A DNA stretch of 64,000 nt from Paramarasmius palmivorus (GCA_037176845.1 JAYKXP010000013.1:1-64000); one strand, 5' to 3'. Shown: positions 21,977 to 35,700, numbered from the stretch's first letter. Numbers and translations are program-made. Notes: generated by a model not told the origin, from the sequence alone.

Positions 21977-24900
21977 CTACTCGCTGCCACAAAGATCAAC
22001 AACCCCTTCAGTGTCAGATGCATCTGAGTCATCATTGGGAAGCCGTTCAGCATCACCTTCCTCCTCTTCAGCCTCTTCATCAAAATCTTGCCCAGGAAGT
22101 TCTATAGGATCATCATCAGCATCGAGAAGATCATTCGCATCATCATCTTCAACATCTGCTTGCTCCACGTCATGCTTGCTCCACATCGTTTCGAAACGGT
22201 AGGCCAAAGACTCGTATATCGACGCTTGTCGAAAAGCATATGCATCCCGACCTTCAATGCCAGTTGCTGCCCGTTGCTGCCATTGAGAAGCCGTCCATCG
22301 GAGGGAAGCCAGTGTTCTTCGCATTTCCTCTTCGATGAGGATACACTCCTCAATCCAGCGATTCATACGTGCATAGCTAGTTGCCCATTCGACACGAAGA
22401 CCTACAATAAAATTTTGGTAACCATTTGAGACAAACAACCCTTGTACTCACCTGCATGTAATGCTTCATCTGAGGAGAAACCTCCCCCATCAGCAGCTAA
22501 CCATATCCAAGAGGTAGTTTTTGTGCCCTGCCCAGTCTGCTTGATTAGTCGGTCTCGTTTCTTTCGCCAACGATCCATGGCCTGCGCTGGGGTTTCATCA
22601 TCCTCACTATCATCATCACTGCCTACCCTGCTACCTTGACCCATAATCGTCTGAGCATGCTCTCGGGTCGCTTGACCCCGACCTTTTCGTGGATTTCCAA
22701 TCGCCATATCCTCCGAGTCTCCCATACAACGGATGTCCGACTTCTTTAATTCCCTCCAACCCACTTGTAACCCTTCTCGCTCGCACAGAGCACAAAGAGC
22801 CGCCCGTGCATCCCTATATCGTTGGGTGTGAAGACGAATCTTGGATTCATTTGTGTTGATTATATCGTTCGAACGACGAAGCTGCCCTGATGCCTTGCAT
22901 GCATGCCTTTGTAGCTCCGTAGCCGCCACCGAATCAGCAGCTGATTTCGAAGGTGATCAAGGCTTTCCGCACACTGGGCATCTCGAAGACGTCGCTCTAT
23001 CATGGAAAGGTTACGCCCTGGACAAGTTGCAACTTGCGATGGCGTCAGCTGAGATGGGAAATATAATGGAACCGTCTCAGGTTCTAGCGGGTTGGCAGCA
23101 GCTGCTGTTCGCAACGCGACGACAATGGGCATGTGGATGTTTTGCTTGGCTTCAAACGTAGAGAGAAGACGGCGGAGGCGGGTCCGTTTGTCTGTAATAT
23201 TGGATACTTGTTTGCTGGTGGACCCTGTGCCTTTCAACCGGATATCTTCTTGGAGCTGCCGCCTAGAATGATGATGAATGCATTATCCTGCCATATGTGA
23301 TGAGACGTACTGTCGTTCTTCCATTTCCATAGCAAGCAGAAGGAATTCTCCGGTTTCACTAGACGTTACCTGCTGGTCGATGTTGGAGAATATAATTCGT
23401 GTATCTTCCTGCGCCAATTCGTCGCGAACTTTCTGGATGTTTTGGTCGGAAATTGGAAGCTGGTATGGATTCGGCTTGGTGTTGTCATGTTCGAAATCAT
23501 TGACCATTTGTTTCCATTTTGGAACCATGGTAGGTTGGTTTTCCGTGAAGATCTCGAAGACTTGCTGTTGCTTCTTCTTCCATTTGAGAGCCAGCCGCCG
23601 CCGTCTTAGTAGAAGTCGTCCTAATGTCAACATTAGAAGATGTGTACTCCAATAAACAATAAGACCAACCTAGACCAATGATCTTTTCCCAGTTCCAATG
23701 AGCCCAGTGGTCGTCTAGTGTATCGTGCCGGTGGCCAGGTCCCATTTCCATTGTGCTGGTAGCAATCGGACCCTGGCCTGCCCAATTCCTTTCGATGCCT
23801 TCGCCATCAGTTCTTCCCACTCCAGGAGTCAGATTCAACGAGTATCTCAATTGACATGATAGCGTATGGCCGTAGATATGCAGTTTTGGAATCACATACA
23901 TGAACCGCCGAACCGCCGCAGGCCGAAGGTTGAGAGGGAGAGTGCTGATACGTTCAACGAATTTCTTGCAGTACTGACAGCATATATCATAGGATAAACA
24001 AATCTTGAGTGCCTTTCCATGATACCGTAGTAAGGATGCAATGATCCAGTCGACATTGCAATACCTTAAATAAGACTTGTCAGAAAAAATAACACAGCAA
24101 AGGACAATAAAAACATTCACCTCTCGCCTCTCTGTAAGTCACCGACACCATTTGGCTGCACGATTTCATGCCGCGCACAGCAACCAAGTGCTACTCCTGA
24201 ACTGGCGTAATTTCCTCGGGCGTTCCGTGAGTTGGCATGATCAAGGGCCGCGAGACCGGAACACGTCGACATCTGCGTATAAGGGTAAGAGGCAGCCTGA
24301 AACTGATATGAAAAAAAAAACAGACCTCGGACTCATTGGTTCTTTCCAGAAGGTACTGTCGGTAGGGCTCATCTTCGACCATATACGCCCACCCAGAACC
24401 CAATGCCGGATCTGAAGCCTCGCTCGAAACAAGCTTGCGCTTTAGTCGAAAGCATGCGTCAACGGCCAGAAACATGGTATACTTGAATCTGGAATGGTGT
24501 TGTAAGACCAAAGGATCACCCAGAATCTAAAAGGACTTACTTATTCATTGTTTCTGACTCCCAGCCTTCAGGGAGATTCACACCAACGTGAGGGCATGCT
24601 GGACATCGAAGAGCCAGCTCACCTGAAGATGTATGTGCTACAGAGATGACCTTGGCATTGCCCCGACCACCTCTTTTAAGCATCTTCAGGTGGCGATATT
24701 GGCGGGTAACCCGCCTAAAGGATTCATAGCGATTCTAGGTTGCATCGACATCAACAACTGTATACTGCAATAGGAACGGTAGTCGCTTACCTTGAGCGAA
24801 AAACCTCCAGTGTGATCCGTGAGCTTTTCTAACGCCCGATAGTAGTCGTACGCGGAAATCTTGCCAGTCAAAGTCATGGCATGAAAATTCTCGAGCAGCC

Positions 24901-25821
24901 GGATTGTAAGACACGTTTGCGGAGCCTTGAATGTTGCAGGGAACCATCCATGTCGCAGTAACTGTTGTCGGGGATGAGAATAACTGCCTACTTGATAGCA
25001 GCCGCAGTACTGAACCCGAACGCGATGAAAACCATTCGTGTGGATGACTGTGAAGTTGGATGGGGAGCTGATAGGTCCTACGCAGCTGCCTCCATCTGGA
25101 TGGCCGAGTTGAACGATGAGCCCAAGCGAGTGAAGGGAAACGTGCTCGAAGAAACGACCGTTCCATTTCTACCAGGACATCAGAAGTGATCACATTAACA
25201 AGACTCAACACATACCTGTATCATATCAAGGGGTCTGAACCTGTGCTCTTGGAGTAAACAACCCTCGCAAACCATCCGCGTCAATGAACAATCATTGCAA
25301 CGATACAAGACAGCAGCATCCGGGGAATGACAAGAATGACAAAGTTCCAACTTGTATCGACCTTCCAGGACATCATCACATCGAGGTACTCGCTCCGTAG
25401 AGCTAACCACTCGAGCATGGTAGTATCCTGGAGAAATGAAATTTGTATGGCTGAAAATATGATGAAAGGAAGGTGAATGCTTACCTTTCTCTTCATCCCC
25501 CCGTCCTTTTCCTCAGTCTCATTGATAGAAAGATCTTCAGCAAGATCATCTACTAAAGTCTTGAAATCCAGGTTCACGGAAGAGGCGGCTTTGGTGTGCC
25601 AGATGACGACGAGCTGGCATTGGGCTGAAGCGGTGGTAGAGAGATGCTGAGGGGTGTTCGAACAGTAAATCGCCGGTCTGAGGAGAGTCCAGATACATAG
25701 GCCTCCTGGCGAGCTCGTTTATGCGAGTCGTTGTGGTCGTGGTCAAAGTCACCGGGTTGAAACGTGGAATTGGTGAGGCTGATCTCTTCCGTCGAGATCG
25801 GTTCCGATTCCGGTTGCCCAT
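21977..25821 (-). pseudogene. KDZ transposase of giant element, copy 1 (frameshifted)
   Basis: Same gene as the intact copy at 59245-63093, with the same introns. Copy 1 lacks single bases in G/C runs at ~25763 (near the N-terminus), ~25378 (before the cysteine cluster) and ~22884 (C-terminal helical region), each shifting the frame. Elsewhere, including the catalytic blocks VDACFRLKRK, YCNVDW, SYDICCQYC and TDGEGIERNWA, the translation is identical to copy 2. With almost no substitutions but several one-base losses, this is either very recent decay or uncorrected sequence error. If real, the copy could move only with transposase supplied by copy 2. Confidence 0.85.
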
Positions 25822-26134
25822 GAGCGCTAAGGCTTGTTGGATACTGTCTCTGTGAGAAACATACGGTTTATATACCTAGTTTGCAGTGCGGAGAAAGGCG
25901 TATTTACGGTGCAATTGCGACTCGGCGTCGCGTGGGGTAGCTCCCATGTATAGCACACGTATCGAAAGTCCCGAGGAGCGAAATGTTCAGTAAAGCTATG
26001 GTATGTGTGCTCAGAAAACAATGACGATTGAAACTAATACAAAAAGTACGATAAAAACAATACGATAGACAGTACGATAATGGTGCAATAGAATAGAACA
26101 AATATGTGATACGATACGGCAACGAAGGAACCTC

Positions 26135-27821
26135 TCACACTTGAGTGTCTACCCAGGCAGCAGCCTTGAACGCTTCACCCTATACTCTTCAATCACCTCG
26201 CGACGGTCACGGGCCAGAGATGACAAATTCCAGATCTTATCTAGCAAATCTTCGACTTGTTGTGACGGGACGCAGGAGCTAAGACACATAGGTGAGTGAC
26301 TTGGCCAATAGTTATTGATGTTACTTACTTTGAGCGTTCGTAGAAGTCCTCGTCCTCGTCTTGCTTCGTGTCTGATACCTATGACCCCTCCGCTGCCACC
26401 TGCTCCACCGTCACCTTTTCCACTGCCACTTCGACCACCACCTCGACCATCTCCACCTCCGCTTCGACCACCGCCACCTCCACCTCCACTTCGACCACCT
26501 CCTTGACCTTTACCACCTCCACCTCGAGATCGACGGCGACCGCGTGCCTTCTTCTTGGATTCGTCCTCCGTTGAGTCTTCCATCTCCGTGTATTGCATGG
26601 CTCCGTCATCCGCATTATTGTAGTATGCACCGCCACCTTCGTAGTACAGTCTGCCGCAAAATGCAGCAAACTCTCGAACTCTTGCCCTGGTGTGAGATAC
26701 AATGCGAGTATTGTGCTGGCATAGTGGTGATCCCAGATGACAGGAGGCACTCGCTTGGTATACCGATGTGGCTCGGGTTCCCTGAGTAGTTTACCATTCC
26801 AGAAACGTGGGGGTTTGCAGATCATCTCGCCCTTGAGATGGTAGTTCTGCTCCACCAAGGAGGGGTCGAAGATATGGAATTGCACCGTGTGTTTAATATT
26901 CGGGTTCGCGAGGATTTTAACATCGGAAGGTTGATTGCTATACTTGATGTGTTCCCGCTTTAGATACTTATTTGGGACCTGTATTCTGATCAGATTCACG
27001 CTCATGAAAAACACAGGTGGACTGACGCATAAGAAGCTACATCTTGGGAGAGTAGTCGGACCGTTCGCTTTGCTGCAGCCAAGGAAGTTGTGGAGTGTGT
27101 CCCAGACCAATAATCCATTACGCATATCATCGATGTGAACAATTTGGTCTGGGGATTTCCTGGTGACTCTGGTGATGTACTTCAAACAATTTGTCAGCTT
27201 CTTATCATGAAATGCAAATGAGACTTACAGCGTTACCGCGGCGGTGTGGCAAGACGTGGATAGCAGTGCAACCACTGCCTATACTCTTCAAATTTTCCAC
27301 CGTCTCAATCCTCGCTGGATCTTCATCTACAATGCAGCATGAATTATATCGTATGGTTTGCATCACCCCTTCCACGTTCAACCATTGTTTTTGTCTGTCT
27401 CGTTTCTCGAGGTGCTTCCTAAAGTTTGCAAGCCGGTCTTGGAGATCTGGGGTTGCGTAGTTGGTTGTGGTTGTTCGTTCTAGAAGAGCTTTTGGGTTGG
27501 CAACCACAACGTCGTCATCGTTGTCTTTCCACTCTAGAAATGGTTAGTTAGCGAGCGGCCCAAGATCTTGGTAGGGTACTTACCAACAACATATTTAAAA
27601 GATGTATTAGAATTGACAGGCAGGTTCGAAGTGGGGTCGACCCGCTCTCTGTTGTAGAAGAGCTCTCCTTCAACAGCAGGGACAATACAGGACGTGACGT
27701 AGAAGACCCAGAAAAGAGTGTAGTCAGTGACGATTGCTGGCACGGACAGTGTTATGTCCAAGTGCAGCATATGCGTCTCTGTGTCTTTGGTGAAGACAAT
27801 ATCCACCTGGAAGGTGTCCAT
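26135..27821 (-). pseudogene. HNH-type cargo protein, copy 1 (frameshifted)
   Basis: Counterpart of 57235-58925. The N-terminal exons are open (MDTFQVDIVFTKDTE, then the AIHVLPHRRGNA block). Single-base deletions at ~26672, ~26383, ~26265 and ~26166 shift the frame through the C-terminal half and the glycine-rich tail. CpG-type substitutions begin around 27380 (RR to QW near KRDRQK). The active-site-like HIDDMRNGLLVWDTLHNF block is unchanged from copy 2. The deletions may be sequence error. Confidence 0.7.
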
Positions 27822-28353
27822 GGGGGACGTTGGGAGAGGTTGGGAAAGGTTGGAATGCACCAGCCACTATTTTCAACCTCCGACTTCCCACGCTAATATT
27901 GGTAGATGACAAGTAGCAAATTACGAATGAGCGCTAGCACTTGCGTCGTGAGCGCCAAGCGAGCTACTTACAAGCACACAAGAGTAGGCGGTTATAATCT
28001 CACCAGTCTGTCTTAGTGATCTAGCAGGTGCATTTTTCAGGTTTGGCTATGCATGCAAGGCACTCGATAACGGTCTTTTAGTCAACTGGACAAGTTCCAA
28101 GGCCATAGGATAGAATGGATGGGAATGGAGGATCCATGAAGGTATCAGATTAGGTATCAAAGGCTAACAAAACATGGTGCTGAACACATAGACAGGATAT
28201 ATGGAATGTAGATTGCAAAGAAATCAAACAGCCTACTAGCAACCTGAAGTGACTCAGAGAAAAATAGCCGTGAATGGTACATGATGTGGTAGAGGTGACG
28301 GAAAGCAAGAAAGGTCGTGATAGGAGGATCTTGGGTAAAGTAACCTGACCGAG

Positions 28354-29237
28354 TTACATGATGATACACTTCAATGCCGAAAACACCCTTTTCAATTTTG
28401 CATGGTTGGGCCTTTTGGGCTGGCAAGAGGCTTGATAGGCCGTGTTGATTTGAAGGCTGCGGACTACTTCCATGAAGACAGGCTCTACGTTGTACCCTGT
28501 CATCGCAGATGTTTCAAAGAATGTACATTTCATAGATTCCGCCATTGTAGTCCCATCATGGATTGGCACCTGTCGTTCAGCTACAATGTCTTCTTTGTTT
28601 GCAACCATGATGATTGGCACATCCTTCTCCTTCAGTCTGAGAATTTCATGGTAGAACGATCCAATACGCGTAAACGAGAAGCACAAAGTCACGCTATAAA
28701 CAAGAATAAAGCCTTCTGATTGCCTAGATAATGAAAGTGAGCGACATATTGGGACAAAAGTCGTGTTTCTTACTTGATCTGCTGAGCCATGATTGGAGCA
28801 AATTCGTCTAGGGGAGTTTTGTCAGTGGTTTGTAAAACAACGTCTATGATTCGCTCACCTTGGCCAGCAGTATCCAGGATCTCCACCGTAACAATTCTGT
28901 TATCAACTGCGAATCTCTGTCGGTAGGCATCTTCAATTGTCGGGTTGTAGGTCTGTTGACCTGCTATTAGTGTTATTGGCAAGGAGAATGGCAAGAAACG
29001 TACCCCTATTATTCATGCAATCTTTGGTAAGTGAACTTGAACTGGTACATCAAATGAATCCTCTACTCATGTACGAATTGATTGAAAATGAACTAACGGT
29101 TGAAAGGTCAGCGTTGAGCCACTGGAGCCATGATAGCTAAAGCCATAGCAAGAGGGCAAATATAAACGTACCTTAACGGCGAGAGCTGTTTTTCCAATGC
29201 CGCCATCTCCCAGTATTGCGATCTTCCAATGTTCCAT
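28354..29237 (-). pseudogene. Ras-family GTPase cargo, copy 1 (splice donor lost)
   Basis: Same five-exon gene as 55818-56692. The P-loop reads GDGGIGKT (Val to Ile against copy 2), and switch, DTAGQ, NKED, ETSA and the CIIM tail are present. The second exon has Arg to Gln, and the donor after FVR is AT instead of GT (29069-29070, minus strand). Both are CpG to CpA changes. Without that donor the short exon cannot be joined normally to the QQTYNPTIEDAY exon, so the copy is probably non-functional. Other differences are also mostly CpG transitions (for example SR to LC, Arg to His). Confidence 0.75.
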
Positions 29238-29698
29238 GGTTGGGTTATTCGCTTCAGAGGAATGGGTTCAAGAAGAGCGGAAAATAGCCAAGCTTTGTTT
29301 GCCCCGGTGTCTTTACGTAGAACCCTAGGTACACAAACACAAATATTGGCTGCCATAAGTTACGTAGTGTCAGGCAGCATGATTTCAGTGCTTCAGTGAA
29401 CTTAAGATTCCAACTCAATGATATCGCGACGGGTTCTTCTAATCCTGCCTACGATTCCAAGTTCAACTTCATTTTATCTGAATTACCATCTTTGACTACG
29501 AACAGTGAATTCGTCCATATTAATCACCACATGCAACTGAGGATTGGTATAAAGGTCCATAAGAAGTGAATGCTATGAACTTGAGATATATAGAAAAGCT
29601 GTACAGATTGCCTGTAGATTGAAACACATGTATAGTGAGGTGGCTGTATTCAAGAAAATGTATGACCCATGTCCCCAACGAGGGATGACTGCTGAAAC

Positions 29699-30476
29699 CT
29701 AGCCAGTGAGGAACTGAGGAGCTTCGTCCTCACTGGAGGTATATCCCTCAAGCAACATCTCTTCGGTGATAGCGGGAAACGAGCAGGCTGGGCAAAGCCA
29801 GCTGCCAACGGTAACAGTGGCGGTGGCAGAAGGGGCATGTGGTATCAGGTCCAACCTTTTTGTCTTCAAATGTGAGGAGCTCTTCATCGTCAACGATGTC
29901 GGTCGCAACGTTCTTGTCAGCGTATTCCTGGAGACAATGATGAGTGCATCTTCTAGATTGAACGCGAACAATCTTTATCTTGGTGACTTTTCCTCGGGTA
30001 GTGCGTTTTCTGTGCACGGATTGCTAACAATTTATGAGTCTAAGGCTGAATTTTGTGATGGAATACGTACCCGAAACTCGGTGTGTGTAATCTCCACAAC
30101 GTCGCCCTCATCTGTGTTGCTACTACTAACTTCCCTGGGGGGCTTGCGTTTGTATGGGCGTCAGCGACTTGGACTGATCTTTGGGGGTGCCTTTCTTTTG
30201 ACGCTGGCTGCTGTGTTCGGAGGGTTCTGTAAGTGTCGAGGTGTTTGAGGATAGTGTAGCTAATGGAGATAACAAATGACTTACCGGAGAGGCGGAGCTT
30301 TCACTGGTAGAGGCAGGACTTATGGAGATTTCATTGTTGCTGTCAGTAGAGAGTCAAACCTTTGGAGCTTAGGGTGAAAACAAAAATTACCTTTTGAGAC
30401 GTTTCTTGGTTGGAGCCCTTCTGAATGGTGGAGTCGGTCCACAGGCAGGTTCAAGAACATGGATTCTGGGTGCCAT
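29699..30476 (-). pseudogene. Small basic CxxC protein, copy 1 (5-bp deletion)
   Basis: Counterpart of 54577-55359. Relative to copy 2 it lacks five bases at ~29835, which shifts the frame just before WLCPACSF, so the second CxxC motif is lost from the main frame. Upstream, CpG-type changes are visible (for example Arg to Gln, Arg to His in SRRCTH). Transcription starts about 260 bp from, and points away from, the TET/JBP gene. Confidence 0.7.
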
Positions 30477-30738
30477 TTGGATATTTGAAAGATAAGAGAA
30501 GACTCAAGGGTAAGAATAAAGGCTGAGGGGCAAGGGCACAGGCGTGAAGGTGAGGGGAGTGAGGCAAGAAGAGGAGGACGTAACGGTCACAATGGTCACA
30601 TTGCAATTTCCGAAGACATCGCGATGGTGCATGCCATGATATGCCACGCACTGCCTTTCAACTGCAACCATCATATCGGCCCACTTTCAGAAAAATGAAC
30701 ATCCCAGTCGACAAGCCCAGACAAGCATTCACCCTGCA

Positions 30739-32612
30739 ATGGCACCAAATGGTCAGTTTCAACCGTCCTTTTTTTTTTGACATCCTTGTCATATCCTCCA
30801 ACGCATGCATGGCAGTAATGTTGCCCAGTCATGGTCGTTCCATGGACCTGACGCAGTTACATGCAGACGGGGCATTGCTGCCAATAGACGTATACCTTTC
30901 CATCTTTTTTCTCTTGCTGACACCTTAAATGCCCCATGGCTGACCGTATTTTTACATTGCAGATATCCTGCCAGTGCCTCGTAATTTCAAGGCATTTCGC
31001 TTCAAGAACATCAATTTAGAGGCCTTTCTCGACAAGGAGAACAAGTTTCGCATGTCTTTCGAGGATGTAGGGGACTACCTTGACGATGTTGTTGAGATCG
31101 AAGACGACTGTTTCAGGGTAGAAGAGGTGGTTGATGATGAATCTTTGGCTGATCTCACCATAGCGTACAATGCGTTTGTTAACGCGCAAGGCCAGACAAA
31201 TGAAGACGCTCCCTCACCAGCTGTGGAACCCAGCATCAATGGGCCATCACAACGCCAAAAGCAGAATGCAGCACACACGCACAGAAAGCGCGATATTCGA
31301 CATCTGGAGGCAACAGGACATAGGAAAAATGGAGACATATCGAAAGATGCACAGTGGAAGGCCTTGCAAGCTAAACACATCATTCTTGACTTCGATGTGG
31401 GCACCCTTCCTGTCTCGAACCCTGGCTTTATTGGTTGCAAGGAAGTCTCACCCGACCAACTGCCGCCCATTTCGAAATTGAAACGGTTTAACTGGGATGG
31501 AAAGTAAGCGCCCATATGGTGACATCCGCATTTCCGGCTGACAGCTTCCTCGACAGAACGACAACTCTTCTTGTTGATCGCAAAGATCGTATTTGGACAG
31601 TTCTCGGGGCCGGTATCGAGGATAAATCATGGGGCGGCGTGGTTGATCAGGCAACAAACGACATCGCCAAATTTCATCAGACTGCAGGCCTCACGACGAA
31701 GGACTTCGCAAATCGCCGGTTTAATGGGAGGTATTCAACAGTCCACAAGGGGCCATCATTTGGAGGTGGCCAAAAAAGGCCTGCTAACATGGCAATTCGG
31801 TGGAAGACGATGCGGAAGGCAATGGACGAGCTACAGAAGAACGCAGATATTCAGCGGATCTTGGGACACACAGGAAGTAAGCAGCCTTTGCCCATTTTTG
31901 CTACAATCGCTGATTCTGAAGCGTTCGACCAGCTCTTTACAAGACCTATGGCTATAAGCTTGCCATAGAAAGCAGTGATTGCATAAGGTCCCTCACCAGC
32001 CAATTTCCCGATATGGAACCCCCAAAATATCCCAACCCAGATGGTCCATACTGGGCAGCGTTCACCATGAACTCCGCGAATGTAGGCCCTTTGGAGCCCC
32101 AAGTTGTCACTGCAGTCCATATGGACTTTGGTAATTATGCTCAGTCGTGGTGTGCGGTCACTGTGTTCGGGAAGTTCGACCCCGACGTTGGTGGCCATCT
32201 GGTTTTTTGGAACTTGGGGATAGCCATTCGGTTTCCTCCTGGAACAACGATTCTTTTTCCATTGGCGCTTATCACTCATTCCAACCTCCCAACACAGCCA
32301 GGGGAGACTCAATACTCAATTGTCCAATACACGGCAGGGGGCTTGTTCCGGTGGATCTCTAATGGAGGAATGAGCGATAAAGAGTTTTTGTCAACATTGA
32401 CAGCGGAGCAGCTAGTACAGCAAGATCAGATGAGGAAAGATAGGGCAAGGTCTGGTCTTCGTAAATATACTCGCCTATTCGAATTAGAATGTGGCGACTA
32501 CAAGGGAGAGGTGTTGGCTGAGGAGAGTGAACTGAGTTCCCTGGGAGAAAGCTCAGACGAAGAAGATAGCTGGCCGTCCAAGCATGTAAAAATAGAGACC
32601 CTCTTAATGTAG
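30739..32612 (+). CDS. TET/JBP-family 2-oxoglutarate/Fe(II) dioxygenase, copy 1 (probably impaired)
   Basis: Exons 30739-30751, 30963-31503, 31545-31876 and 31933-32612 join in phase to 521 codons, the same structure as copy 2. The catalytic core has the Fe-binding HMD (HTD in copy 2; the middle residue is free to vary) and the distal His in LITHSNLP. The Arg of GETRYS, which I take as the 2-oxoglutarate-binding basic residue 11 positions after the His, is Gln here (GETQYS), a CpG to CpA change. In 32040-32200 I count five CpG transitions and one transversion against copy 2. The frame is fully open, but catalysis is doubtful. Confidence 0.8.
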
Positions 32613-32778
32613 AGCATCACCTGTAGCGCCCAAAACTTGTATCTTTTTTAAAAAAAGTATTGATTCAACACCGATGACAGACTTGTTTGGAAGATTACAA
32701 CATCATTATCGTACCACCTTGAACTCTAACCTGAACCAACAACTCGCCTAACTCCACCGTTCATTCCCGATTCCAACC

Positions 32779-35700
32779 ATGGGGAACTACAAAGACACAG
32801 ACATGTCCAACGATGGTATGTCCTCTCTCTCTTGTACCAATTCATTGCTGACTCGAGCTTTCAATCCTTTTGCTGATGCCACCTCAACAGGCAAGCCGTC
32901 TAAGAAATCCAGTGCATCCACGACAAACCAGCGCAAGGGTAGCCAGGGATCTGCTACGAGTTCAAGTGCTAGCGTACTGAAACCTAGCAGTGGTGATACG
33001 GCTAAGCTGAAGAAACTTCGCAAGGCTTCCACAGCTGCATCCTCATCCACGTCGAAACCCATTCAGGGGAAAGGGGGAGGAACGGCATCATCTTCTACGG
33101 ATACTGCTTCCACAGATGCAACTACGCCATCTACCAGCACCAAGGGACGAAGCGAACGGCATCGTCATCTTCGTCCAAGTCGTCCAAGTCGTCCTCCAAG
33201 ACGTCGTCCAAGACTCCATCAAAGCCGTCCAAGTCGTCCAAGTCGTCAAAGGCTTCGTCAAAGGCTGGCAAATCTGGCAAATCCGGCAAGAAAACGAAGC
33301 GAGGAAACAAGGGCTTGTTCCGGGGTCCCGAGAAGGCGTTTCTCAAGATGAGGATTCCAGCATATAAGAAGATCACTGGAAACAAGAGTGCATTCTTGAT
33401 TCCACTCTTCGAGAGATTCCGGAAGAAGTTCACTTACTATGCTGATGCTGAAATTGCCCATGCGGATGGCGAACCTACTCCCAAGCATCCATATGCCCAT
33501 CTGTGGGATGTCTCGAAGAAGAAGAAGAAGGGGCAGGTTACCAAGTTTGTGCCGATGCTTATCGGAGATGCATTGAATGGCGTAGGTCCCAATCGCCATG
33601 TTTCCTCGAGGTTTGCTGACTTTGTGACATTTCAGGGTATGACGCGTTGGTTTTATAACCACCGAAACGATGATTCGAGGGCCTCAAAGTCGGGATGGGA
33701 AGGCTATCATAAAGCTCTCTCCGAGAGTGCCCGAAAGCCTTGCAAGCTCGCTCTACACAAGTTTTATATGTCCCATGAGCTTTACCAAGAGAAGTGTAAG
33801 GCTGAATTCGAACGCCAGTTTCTCGAAGAGGTTGAAGAACTCGGAGTCAACGTTGACGATGTTGACGACGTTCAAAACCTTTCCCCGAGCTAAGGTTCAT
33901 TCGCACCGTCATCAAAGCTGACTCGAGTAGTGACTCGGATGAGGGTGAGGACGAGGGTGAAGGCAAGGGTGAGGACGCAGATGTCCAAGTAGTAGCTGGG
34001 ATCGACGAAAGGCTTGTCCGGCTTGGAAAGCGTGCCTTGTCGATTCGGTGTGCGGTTGCCCAGTCACTCCTAGATTCAGAGCCACCCGAGGTCCATGCAA
34101 AGCTTGATCTGGAAAACAGGGAGGATCACATCGAGCGTTTGGAGAAGTGGTCTTCAACAAACCTAACCGAAGGTCTGGATAATTCGCCCAAGATGCAAAA
34201 GCTGTGCGTGTCTTCTATCTTCTTTGTTTATATTTCTGAGTATGGCAATCTCTAGCCGACAAAAGAATCTCAAGTCAACTGGACAGGCGCTACTCGACGA
34301 TATTGCTGCACTCACCGGTTTCCAAATTACGCTCTTTGCAGGTGGTCCTCCGGATGTCAAAGGCCAAGGCTTCCCTCTTCTAGTGTACGTGACGTGTCAT
34401 CTCAAATCAACAATGGTATTGACTGCTTGAAGGATGCATTCGGGAACGGGTCCTGAGGGAAAACGATGGGACGAGCACGACAAGCCTGGGGTTGAAAAGG
34501 CAGCGAGCTACTTCTTCAAGTGGCTTCAAGCCGTCGACGAGCATGAATCGAAGAAGGGAAAGGGAAAGGGAAAAGAAGGTGAGACCGTTACCTGGTGTAA
34601 CACGTTCAACGTTGCCTGTCAATCACTGTTCGATGCATCATTCTGATCGAATTCTCAGATACCGGCGGCAGTAATAGCTTTTTGGAAAGCGAATCCGAAT
34701 CAGAGGAATCATCAGACGATTCGGATGATTCGGAGCAGTGGGAAGATTGGAACCTTGAATCTGACGACGAAAGCGCAGAGCCCAAGGTCGTCAATACCAG
34801 CCTGCTGGTGGTTAGTGGTTGTGATATTCTTTGGTACTATTACCTCTCTGATATGTTTCTTCCAGATAACGCTCCTGCTATTGAAACCAATCCAAACATC
34901 GACCGGCCCCTTCCGGCATGTGGTTCGTTCATGTTTCATTTGCTTACTGTTTGAATCTCATTGTTGAATTATAGACACTGATGTTGTAATGACATCTGCA
35001 AGTGCAGGTAGGTTCTGTTATGCTTTGCTATGAACCTTAGCCAATGTATTCTAGATGCAACGCAGGCGCTGTCCACATCTCTTCCTCAGCGTCTTGTCTC
35101 TCCCACTACCGACACATCTCCACTACCAGCGGTCGATGCCTCTCCTTCGCCTTCGCCAAACACCGCTGCTGCTGCTTCCTCAAGACCACTACCGGTGGCC
35201 GATGCCTCTCCTTCGCCGAACAACGCTGCTGCTGATTCCTTAACACCACCACCACCACCACCTAGTCAATACGTTGCTCCCAGGCTACGTACATTGGAAG
35301 GTGGCCCTATCCGTGATCCTCTTCAACCGAGGGTTCCGGCCAAACGACCAGCACCTGTTGTTAAGGCTCGACCGGCGAAGAGGATGAGCCAGAAGATGCG
35401 ATCTCGTCTCATCATCATCGGAGACTCTGAAAGTTCTTCGGGGGAGGAGGAGGAGGAGGTGGTGGTGGCTATTTCAGATCACCGTCTTCAGAAAACCCAC
35501 ATCCCTGACGATAACACAACGTCCGCTGACGATGTCATGACTTCATCTCAAGGAGATGTCGAAGTCTGGACAAACCATCGACCATTCACCCGCATCCACA
35601 TTCCAGTCCCTGATTCTCTTGGTCCTCCATATACCCAGGCCAAAGTGGTGATTTCCCATGATCTTTCTTCATCGGAAAACATGGACGTTGACCAGCCTGC

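Noticed and set aside
26149..26598. An independent Gly-rich protein gene
   Set aside because: It is the C-terminal tail of the HNH-type gene, isolated by single-base deletions in copy 1; copy 2 is continuous.
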